A stretch of 64,000 bases of DNA from Siphonodentalium dalli (taxonomy: Eukaryota; Mollusca; Scaphopoda; Gadilida; Siphonodentaliidae): the NCBI GenBank assembly GCA_032622095.1, contig CP136064.1, positions 36,258,426 to 36,322,425 of the forward strand, in the 5' to 3' direction. Below, piece after piece: positions 37,726 through 48,900 of the stretch. How positions within the stretch are numbered: position 1 is the stretch's first letter; each line of letters starts with the position of its first letter. The notes beneath the pieces were generated by a model that worked only from the letters and a program-made list of their open reading frames with translations, was not told where the DNA came from and did not search any database. Position numbers and translations under genes: made by a program.

Positions 37726-38425
37726 GCCTGGACTTCGTCTGATCCTCGCCAAGTCCCCACTGGACTTCTTCTGATATTCTCCAAGTCTCGCCTGGACTTC
37801 TGATCTTCGCCAAGTCTCGCCTGGACTTCTTCTGATAATCGCCAAGTCTCGTCTGGACTTCTTCTGATCTTCGCCAAGTCTCGCCTGGACTTCTTCTGAT
37901 CTTCGCCAAGTCTCGCCTGGACATCTTCTGATCTTCGACAAGTATCGCCTGGACTTCTTCTGATCTTCGCCAAGCCTCGCCTGGACTTCTGAACTTCGCC
38001 AAGCCTCGCCTGGATACCTATGGATCCTCGTCGCAAGTCACGACGGACTTCGCCGATCCCCGTATCATCGTCACAAGTCACGCCGGGCTTCGCCGATCTC
38101 GCCGCGAGTCACGCCTGGACTCTGCCGATCTTCGCCGAAAGTCTCGCCTGGACCCCTACGGATCCTCGTCGCAAGTCACGTCGGACTTCGCCGATCCCCG
38201 TATCCGTAAGTCACGCCGGACTTCGCCGATCCCCGTATCCGTAAGTCACGCCGGACTTCTTCTCTTCGCCAGGTCTCGTCTAGACTTCTAATCTTCGCCT
38301 AGTCTTGACTTCTTCTCTTCGCCAAGTATTGACGACTTCTTCTCTTCGCCAAGTCTCGTCTAGACTTCTAATCTTCGCCAAGTCCTGACTTCTCTTCGCC
38401 AAGTCTTGACTTATTCTTCTTTGGA
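37725..38425. repeat. 33-bp minisatellite
   Basis: Tandem variants of a unit reading 'cgccaagtctcgcctggact' plus 'tcttctgatctt'. Regular 32-33-bp spacing from 37735 to about 38020, then more divergent copies to 38425 ('gccggacttcgccgatcccc', 'cttctcttcgccaagtct'). Because 33 is 11 codons, minus-strand frames stay open with an 11-residue Arg/Glu-rich periodicity (about 130 residues). No start context, splice sites or domain supports expression. Confidence 0.85.
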
Positions 38426-39737
38426 ACTTGTTAGCAATTTTATAAGTTTTACTCTTTAGCTGAGTTAGGCTGATTACCTAGGCTGTTGCTTGGTGATGGG
38501 CTGCTCTGGTCGCCCCGACTCGACTTCTTTTGGGGGCTGATGTGGTGGGCTCCTGTCGCCCCCGACTCGACTGAGGTTTCACTTTTTTTTAAGGTGGGTG
38601 GTTTGGGGTGGCTAACCCCGGAATTGTCGAAAGGGCCGATATATATTTTTATTTGATCAATTAAAAAAAATGTTTATATACAATTAAATAACAAGTTCTC
38701 ACATTACACCTGAAATAAATATAAAATAAATACAAGAGATGGCCTGTCGTCCATTACATACCCCCTTGTGGCATACTGCCTAGTGTGGGTGGACAGACGA
38801 ACAAATGGGTAGATATGTGGCTATGAGTTATGTGGCTAAATAATTGTGTCTCTAATTTTTATGTGGCTTCGCAATTAGCCATAAAATTTTATGTGGCTAT
38901 ATAGTAGTCGATAGTGATAAAATTTCAGATTATGGAATCATTACATGTTGGAATTATACCAAAAGAAGCTGATTAAAACTCACAAACTTTCATACAGCAA
39001 CTAGGACAGTGAATAGGAGAAACTGATAGGTCTGTGATTGGGCGACTAGCCACATAACTGTCCAAAAACCTCCTATTTACAAATCATGGATGTCTAAATC
39101 AATGGACTTTTAGTTTACCACGTTTGAGTGGCTTCAAAATTATTTAGGCTGATTAGGCCAAATAGATCATTTTTGAAAGTTCATCTGAACGCTGTTAGGT
39201 GACTAGTCACATAAATATCCATTTCACAAAATCATAGCCACATAAGTAGTCAACGGACAGACTGTCAACGGACAGACTGATAAAATAATAAAAAAAAATT
39301 GTTTTTAAAAAGGGCATACAAAAATTAGTCAAAACATGACATGTAAAGTTCAACATTAGAAAGATGATTCTTGACAGACGGACGAGTGAAGAAAATTGGG
39401 GGGGGGGTGGATAATCGCAAGGCATAAATTTGTTTTGGGCCTAATGTCCAGAATATTTTCCTGACTGCCCCAGCCCCCTCTAGATTTAACTGTGTAAACA
39501 ATCTTTTTAAGGAGACATGCATGGCTCTGAATTCATAACTATTTGACCGGGTGACCTTATTTGAACGAATCTGAATGAGTCACCTAGGGAACATCCACAC
39601 CAAATATGAACCCATTCAGTCTTATCATTCTGAAATATATTTTTGATGGGCAAATAAGGAGTGATAACAATAGCTCCAGCGGACACTTTTAATTTAAATT
39701 GTCTTAGGTAAGCTAAAAATAAATACATTGATTGTAG
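38426..39737. other. No gene recognised upstream of the MULE-SWIM locus
   Basis: Includes 'atgtggctat' repeats (38815-38905, about five) and a poly-G run at 39402. An upstream exon of the gene starting at 39738 should lie here or further left, because that exon begins in mid-codon, but I could not identify it. Confidence 0.45.
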
Positions 39738-39919
39738 ATGGATCAAAAAAAGGTCATGCGATTAGATGGCGTGATCCAAATGCAGAATCGTTGTGGAAAA
39801 AGAGACTGGAATATGATGGATGCCCCTATGTGATTGGAGGACTGATGGTGCTCGATTGTCAGTTTGGACCGGAAAGACACGCAGCTTTCAAACGAAAGTA
39901 CAAAGAAAAATGCAATGAG
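39738..39919 (+). CDS. Exon 1 seen: CARF-like N-terminal segment
   Basis: After the acceptor 'ttgattgtag', the frame reads 'GSKKGHAIRWRDPNAESLWK' and then 'KRLEYDGCPYVIGGLMVLDC', ending KCNE before donor GAG|GTATTT. It begins with one base missing from its first codon, so an upstream exon is required. The WRDPNAE...LEYDG...C.FG pattern is, as I recall, conserved in invertebrate CARF/ALS2CR8-like proteins. Confidence 0.65.
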
Positions 39920-42900
39920 GTATTTTAAAGCTTGATTGTACGGGTAGGGTTCTCTATTCCGAAGGTTCATTATTCCGAAGGTTCCCTATTCCGAAGGTTC
40001 GCTATTCCGAAGGTTCGCTATTCCGAAGGTTTTCTATTCTGGGCGTATTTAACCAGAAATGATCAAAATTTGCAAAAAAATACTATTACGCTAGTATTCA
40101 CATATAGTACATTTATACACCCACTTATAATTCCCAAAATTGTCCCAGATGTCGGTTATTAATAGCAAGAAGACAGTATCAGTTTTGTCGTTTATTATGG
40201 AAAGTTGAAAACACGATGACTAAAATAAACTACATGTAAGAGATATAGTTTGTCCGAACTGGCAATCTGTATTTGAAAGAAACATCAACATTAAAGGCCC
40301 ACTTAATTTTCAAACCCCCAGATCATATATATAATATGTATGCCAGCATATGTACTATTTGAAATAGGAAGCTGTCTAACACTGTATTATCAGATTATCC
40401 GGTGTAATAAACTGTGAACATATTGTTTTTGTTGAGTTAACGACGTGTTTTTGTGCTTAATGTTCATCTGGTTTTCTTGCACAGAGTGTATTATTTTCAA
40501 TGGAGGGGGAATAACTATATATGTTAAATATAGTGTTATTCCCCTTCAATTGAAAATACATTAGGTTGAATTCTGGGATCCATAATGGGGGGAATCTTCT
40601 TATGATTTAAGCTGTTTTATAGTTCTCTAAGGGTATCTTCTGATACAGACGTTTCAAATGGTGATGAACTATAGTATTTTAATCATATTTTATCGCATAG
40701 ATTGTTATTAAAACCTGATATCAAGGCACTATAAAAATAATAGTCGGTAACTTGAAAATTAAGTGGGCCTTAACATTCAATACAAATTCACAATTTCAAC
40801 GACTCGAAAAGTAAGTGGGCCTTAAAATTCAATACAAATTCGTCTATTCAACGACATTCTGCTACGCAGTATTCATTAAGAGTTATAGCCCCACTGTTTT
40901 AATCCGCCTTTAGCTGGCGTATTCTTGCCTCTAAGATTATTGAGATATATCGTCATGCGTGATGACATTAAATCGTATGGAAACATAGCAATTGTGTGGG
41001 CTGCCTGACGTGAATGTGTATTGGGAAATAACGTCATACGTAATGGCATTAAATATCAAGGAAACCCGCAAAAAAAAAATCACATTTATTGTTTCAATGT
41101 TTTAAGTTATTTCCTTCATAAAAAGATTCTTCGTGATAAAGAACCCTCTCAATACTTTAGAATATAGATTTAACCCTTAAAATAACAAAAACCTTCGGAA
41201 TAGTGAACCTTCGGAATAGAGAACCTTCGGAATAGCGAACCTTCGGAATAGCGAACCTTCGGAATAGCGATCCTTCGGAATAGCGAACCTTCGGAATAGA
41301 GACATGTTCCCGATTGTACACATTGAAAAACGCACATAGGCTGACTGAGGAAAAGTACTCCTGAATAATAATAACCAGACTTTGTGAAGAAGGGCACCCG
41401 ACTCTCCAAGATGTCGCATGATTATGATTATGCTAATCCAAGCAATTTCAAAACGTTTCCCCGGTTATATGTGGAAACTGAACCAAATTTGGCATATTAG
41501 TTGACCACCCCAAACAGTTACCTAAACTATCAAGACATACTAGTGGAAATCGTCAAGTAAATGTGGAATAGTAGAATTTGTCCATTTTAAGATATGTTCC
41601 AGTTCAGTGGGTCCCAATTTTGCCATTGATAAAATATGTTCACTACCCGAACATCTATGCAACATATTTTTTGGTACAATATGTGTGCATATGTTTGAAC
41701 TAAAACTTCACACTAGTTAGACTAACTTTTGTTTGAATTTAATCGCTAATGGTTATTGCGATATGGTTGTTTGGTACATGATGTAAAGCACGTCTGTTTT
41801 TGACAAAGTACAAAAAACTCGCAAGTGAACTGGACACGGATTGATGTAGTAAACTGGACCGAAAATCATAAGACAATCTATTCTCATGGAGCAGTTCATA
41901 CTGTGTTATTATTTATATTGGTATGCTGTATGTGGTTCTTTGATAGATGACCCAGATACATGTAAATAACGCCTGGATTTATGTATTTTAAACATTTTCT
42001 TCGGACAAATACAAACTTTTCTTGCAGCAAAATGAACCAGATCATCAGTATCTGAAAAAAAACTACAACCCCTCACAGAAAATAAGAAAAATGGAGTGTC
42101 CAGCCCAGATTTTATTTAGGGAGATAATAAGATTTCCAGAGTACAAGGTCAGTAAAGACTTAAAAAATTAATAAGGTCAACAGACAACAGTGTCCCACGA
42201 AAACGTGGCAAGTCTAAGCTGCTTTGTTAAAGAAATTTCAAAAAATGTTCAAATTTTCTAATTTTTCAGTCTAAAAAGGTTCAAAACTCCATAAAAAAAG
42301 GTTTTTGTACGTCATCTAAATCCAGGTTGCACATCTTCAATATATGGGCAACGACATTCTTAAGTTTTAAATATCTACTATCAAAACTGTAGGAGGAGTT
42401 GATTACACCATGAAGGTACCTCATACAGAAAATTATAAAAAATGTTGAAATTTTCCAAGTCGAAAAGGGAGGCCCCCACCCCCCTTTTCATATGCCGTAT
42501 TCCATGCCCTGTTATGAGGTACGCCGTATTCCGGCCTCTCTGTTAGGAGGTATTCGGTTTTCCAAAAATACCGGTATTTGTACGCCGACTTTCCAAAAAT
42601 GATAATAAAAATATAAAAGCAATTTTTGTCACAATAAATTCCGGTTTGACATACAGATCGTCGATCAGTCATTTTAGACGGGGACACTGCGGGATGACCG
42701 GTGTTCGTACGGCAATAGAAAATTTATCCGGAAAATAAATTTTCCATGACATGTTTAGTCCTTGAACTGAATATGGCTGTTAACTGGTATTCCGTATTCC
42801 ACCTGTGTTAAGTGGTATTCCGTATTCCAGGGGGTGGGGGTCTCAAAAGGGTTGTTAACGACTCAAAAATAATTGTTTCAAATCTCTAGGATGAAAACTG

Positions 42901-45900
42901 TAGGAGTTGATTACCTCATATATAATATTATAAAATATGTTGAAAAGTTTTAATAACTTAGTCAAAAAATAATTTTTCCGTCATCTATATACATGTTAAT
43001 TTTTCGGGGGACAATAAAACAAATTAAGATCCGAGACTATTTTCTCATAAAAATACTTGACCCTAGTCCACTCCCGTCCTGTCTCAACAAGCTGACCGGG
43101 CCACAAAATGGGTTCAGCCAGCTTTTTGTAACAGTTGTGACTTCAGGGTCAAGCACCAGAACATCTCCATCATGAAAGGGTTAAGAATAAATTTGCAAAC
43201 GACCACGGTATAGTGGCATTGTATATGTGTATGCCTTCATTTACTTCAAAAGTCTAATTTACACCTTCAGATATCGGAACCATCACCAACTAGAGTACAA
43301 AATGAAGAGCATCACCAAGAAATTACGAGAAAACATCGCCACAGCAGAACAGGAAAGGCGAATTTATATTAATTGGCCAGACACAGACTGTCACAAGTAC
43401 CATGTCATGGGCAAGGTAAGGTGCTTCATAAACATGATTTTCACCATCAAGTTAAAAATTAATAGTGCATAGCAAAGAGGTGCTAATTATAAAGGGCCAT
43501 AACTCTGTTAAAATATATCGGATCAAACCCATATTTTAACTTGATCTGTACATAAGTTTCAAAAATTCATATACCAAATTTGGTGTCGATCAGATGAAAC
43601 ATATTTGAGTAATACTATCTTGGACGAATTCTATATCAAAACAAGAGAGGAAGGGGTTAAATAAACAATACCAAATCCATACAAATGAAGAACATTCCAA
43701 GAAAAATCTAGGCAATAAATATGAGGCTGTGATGTGTCTAAAGAAAATTAAAGGTGGACCGACTTTTGAAATAAATTTTTTTGTTTTCAAAGTTAAGTCC
43801 CTGGCTCTGCACTATTTGACCCAGTGACCCCATTTGAACAAATCTGAACCCTATTAGAGTTACCGCACTATTAGTGCCCTGAAAAACTTTGATTTTAGGT
43901 CGAACTGAACCTCGAACCCAAACAACCGTCTTGTGGTAGACTCGTGAAACACTGGACAATCATAACAGTTAGTGGACATTATTATAGTAAAATCAACGGC
44001 TATTTAAGTATTGACCGTCGTTCTCTATGTATGTATTCATCCATAATCATAACTTGTTGTCTTGTTGTTTAGGTATAATCACATGTCTATTTACTCTATT
44101 AGTAAAATTACATGGGGAATATAACTTATCCCCATTCTAATTCTCTTCGAATTTGAAACGTTATTTCAACAGATACATGTAGCAATTGCCCCCCCCCCCC
44201 CGACTTTTGTAGATGTTGAGTTTGTATAATTATTTATTTTTGGCAATATTTAAGAAATGGATGTTTATTTGTTTGCGTTCCATAGAGTATGGAAGCAAGT
44301 TGGTCTGACATTTTGTGTGGAACATAAAAATGTCAGTTAAACTTGTATCCATACTCTATGGAACGCAACAAAATCAACATTCATTACTTATATTTACACT
44401 CAAATGAGTCAACTGGCAGATTAAAAGAGTTTTAAGCGTCCATTTCCAACGTTATTATCGTGGCTCTGAGCAAGTTGCGTCTACACAAAAATGGATGCAA
44501 TTTGGGATCAGCGTGCGATGTCATGTGACGTGTAATTTCGACCAACCAACGTCCTGCATTCATGTTCCACAATACGAATGCATGTATGAGAGTAAATATA
44601 ACACAATGAATCCAAGGTCCCCCTTCTCCCTAAAACTGTCTAAAATGTGTTTCAGAGTGGCAATTTTGCACTTCCAATGGACGATACTCTGAAGGGATGT
44701 ATCAAGCAGCTTGTTGAGGAAGGGGTTACTGACACAGACGAAATCCGAAGACACCTCAAATATCACGTTGCATATATACTGTTTCCTGGAGAGACAATCG
44801 ATCCAACTAACAGGAGGTTCTATCCGACATGCGATGACATTCGAGCCATGGTGAAAAGGACAAAACCAAAAATGTTGCAAACCACCATCGATCAAGAGAT
44901 TCTGCTTCACAAAATCCCTCAATGGAAGGAAATTAATAAAGACAGTAAGATAGTATTCAGACCAGCAGAAATTGATAATGAATACAGACGGGACTTGATG
45001 TTCATACATCAAACAAAAGAACAGCAACGACTACTAGAGATGTATGGCAATGAAATAGTGCATCTGGACGCGACATATCGGACGACCAAGTACAGTGTTC
45101 CGCTCTTCTTCTTGGTGGTAAAAACCTCTGAATTATATGGTTGTTACATCCTTCGTAACAGAAAATGAAAGTACAGAATCTTTGATAGAAGCTCTGAAAA
45201 TCCTGAGAGAGTGGAATCCTGGCTGGAAGCCACGCCATTTCATGACGGACTTCTGTGATGCAGAGATAAATGCCATTGAACAGGCATTCTCAGGTAGGTT
45301 TTCATTCACAGATCCATTTCTTCAATTTGAACAATATTGAAAAACAAGAGATCGACAGTCATCATGTGCATACCCCCCATGTGGCATATCACCACTTGTG
45401 GGCATAACTATAAGCGATACACTCAGCAATGGTTGTGATATATCAGGAGGGATGCATGTCATCTGTATAGCTCCCACCATCTTTAGGGATGGAGCTATAA
45501 ATAACTGATCCAAGACGTGGACAAAATAAATCCTGTTCAATTAGCATTCCAAAGAAGTCTAAATGTAGGGACGGACCAAAACAATCAAATTATAATCAAA
45601 TAAAAAGTCGGCCGACCGACCAGTGTACACAGACATTAATTCAAAAGTGTTGAAATGTTCCAAGTCGAAGGGTTAATTCCGGGCACAACAATACTCTGAA
45701 GTTTCAAATATCTAATCGGATGATCATTTAATACTTGAGTTATAACTCCAGACAGACTGACAGAGCTGATTACAATAGTAACCCAAAAATATGTAGCTTC
45801 TCCCCCTGGAAATGTTTTGAAAATCTAATGCATTCAGAGCTATCTAGGGCTCTCGGAGTCTGCATTTTGAATTTGACTGAGAGGTCAATTTGATCAAATT

Positions 45901-48900
45901 TCTCTAGCATAACTTTGGAGGTTTTTATATATGTATGAATTGGAAAGGCTTATGCTGCTTGAAATGAGACCTTTATCACTCTAATTCATATAATAGGCTA
46001 TTTTCTAAAATTCAAGTGAGAGACCCATACATTAATAAAATACCACAGAAATACGGTCTATTGAGTTAGTAATAACACTGTTAATTATTCATTTGGTATT
46101 ATGAGATCCCACCTGATAACCAGGTTGATTTGTTCAAATGATCACTGTTCCTGTACTGCATTGTGTAATTTCACTTGAATTTGATTGAAATACTGAAGTC
46201 TGAATGATGACAAACCTGAACTCAAACTATTTGAAGTTTTCACAGATGAAAGCTTTTAGATAAAGCCAAACATACTTTACAGTACGATTTCAACTGTTAT
46301 TTTAAACTTAAATCTTTTCATAAAATATTTTCATAAACTTATATGTCTTATGTCTATATAAATATATATATATCGTGTTATGATATGAATCGGTACCTGA
46401 ATTTAAAAAAGAGATGGATGAGTAGAATCGAAAATTGAGTAACAGAGGATAAACCTAAGATTTTAAGATTGATGAAGGTACCTCATACAGAAAATTATAA
46501 AAAATGTTGAAATGTTCCAAGTCGAAAAGGTTTGTTATTGACTCAAAAATAATTATTATGTTTATGAAGAAAAAAAACTGATCGCACCCATATGGCCACA
46601 TAAAGTTCATACACTCACAAATTTGTAATCTTATGCAGCCGACCAGTGTCCCCCGAAATGTGGCAAATCGATGATGGGAATTTTTTTTTTTAATTTTGTT
46701 ATTTAATTAAGTCAAAAAGGATTAATAACTCTTTAAAAAATAACTTTTTCCGTATTCTATATACATGTTGCACATCTCCAGTATATGGGTAACAATACTC
46801 TGAAGTTTAAAATATCTACTATCAAAACTGTAGGAGTTGATTACACCATGAAGGTACCTCATACAGAAAATTATAAAAAATGTTGAAATGTTCGAAAAGG
46901 TTTGTTATTGACTCAAAAATAATTTTTCCGTCATCTATATAAATGCTGCACATGTTCAATATATGGGCAACATTATTCTGAAGTTTCAAATTTCTGGGAT
47001 AAATTGTTTGGGGGACAATAAGGACCACTACATGTATGGCAAAAGGCAATGCTGAAAATATGACTCTTACAAATTCGGGACCGACGGATGGACTGACGTC
47101 CCGGATAGACGGATACCCCCAGTGTTTTTAAAATACTAAGATATTTCACATGTCAGTAAACATTTAGTTAAAATAATAAAATAACAGTTCCCATTACAGG
47201 TGCATAACCCTAATCTTAAACCTGTTGACCGAAAAAATGTAGGAATAAAAGTTCGGACAAAATTATGCATGTTGCAAAGAACAAGTCGAAAAAGGAAAAT
47301 AATTCCACAAAAAAGTCGGATAGACATCATAATCACAGGTTCCCATGGTACTTAATATCAGTTCCAAGGGGGTTATAATTAAATGTTAATCGGGTTTTAA
47401 TATTAACTTTCAGAAGTTGGTGCAGGCATATGGACGAAAGAGAATTTTGCTGAGTGTAAACACAAACAATGGGATAGAGCGTTGCAACAGAGATTTCAAA
47501 CAACGTTACCTGTTGAATGACAAAAACAAGAAACTGAGCGATATGCTGGACATCCTCATCAACACTTATGTTCCATTAAAATATGTCAAGTAACTGTCCA
47601 TTAAATATCTCAACAATTTCATTTAGAGATCATCTATCTCTTCAATGTCAACTGTGAAAAAATGCTTTCATTTTTGTTGGGGGGGGGGGGGGTAGGCAAA
47701 AGTGTCAGTTTCATTAAAATTTTATACAAGCTTGCGACCTACTAGCTACCTACCATATATATTTATGGATTCATTTTCCCCAATTCAACAAATAGCTTTT
47801 AATCATTTAATCATAAACCCCTTTTGTTCCATGCCAGTTTACCAGAAACGCTGATATAATTTTATTCGGCCTAATTACATTTGTAATATTGTAATCAAGA
47901 ATTTCAGAAAGGATTATTTCGGATTTGATATACGTTTTCCAGTGTGACCAGTTATGATATATATCATACATATTGGGATGAAGATCTGATCATTTAGAAG
48001 TTACAAGTGACAGTGTGACATCCCCAATTTGTTCTTTTTTATCTTCATAATAGGTATATGGGGAAAAACCTGACTCAATCATCTGCATACAGACTATATG
48101 ATTCCAACATCACCAAGGAACTACACAATAGACCCAAGTTTTTGGTGACTCACTGCTTGGAGAAGCAGGAGCTAGCCAAGGAATTCCCAGAGTAAGATAT
48201 ATCAATAGTTTCATAATTGCCCCCGAAAAAAAGCCTGTCTGTCCCAGATGCTGTCTGCATATCTTCAGCAATATTAAATAAAAAGCTGCCCAGCCAGTGT
48301 CCCCCGAAAAAGTTACTTTATTGGGGGCATCAGCTTTTCTAAAGAAATAAGGACCCTAAATTTGAAGCAAACTGACAAAAATGGGTGGATCGTACCCATA
48401 TTCGAACTTTATCTGTATTTCAAGCTGACCAACTAATATACCAAATTTCAGATATGATCACACAAACTCAAGTTATCATCCAGAAACCAGAAATTTATCA
48501 GGATTTGGAGTCTAAAAAAGACAACTCTCGCTAAAAATGGGCAGAGCAAAGCCATATTCCAATTTGACCTGTATATAGGACTGATCAACTCACATACCAA
48601 ATTTGGTTTAGATATGATCACACAAACTGAAGGTATCATCCAGAGAATTACAAGATTATAAGTAAAAAAAGGGCCACAACTCTCGAAAAATAAACGGAGC
48701 AAACCCATATTCGAACTTGACCTGTATTTTGGTTTGATAAACTCACCTATGAAATTTGCTTTTGATCTAATAACCATTTCCGGACACATGCAAGGTCAGA
48801 CGCAGGCTATTTAAAAAAAAAATTCGAGACAAAAAAAATTTAATTAAATCAAACTCAACTATGCGATTTAACCACATAAAATGAAGATTGAGTATGGTTG

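Larger units (their letters stand above)
39942..41311. mobile_element. 1.37-kb element with 16-bp tandem repeats as inverted termini, 8-bp TSD, in intron 1
   Basis: GATTGTAC at 39934-39941 and at 41312-41319 is an exact 8-bp duplication. Inside, the left end is GGGTAGGG followed by TCTCTATTCCGAAGG, then about five tandem units of 'ttcgctattccgaagg' (to about 40033). The right end is the inverse: about seven units of 'ccttcggaatagcgaa' (41188-41298) closing AGACATGTTCCC. No transposase. An 8-bp duplication is usual for hAT and P elements, but the GGG terminus is not a typical hAT end, so the class is open. Confidence 0.85.

Noticed and set aside
37689-38081. 130-residue minus-strand protein with 11-residue Arg/Glu repeats
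   Set aside because: The 33-bp repeat keeps frames open automatically; no start context, exon borders or domain.
44560-45027. 155-residue minus-strand frame
   Set aside because: Antisense shadow of MULE exon 4, which has splice sites and catalytic motifs on the plus strand.
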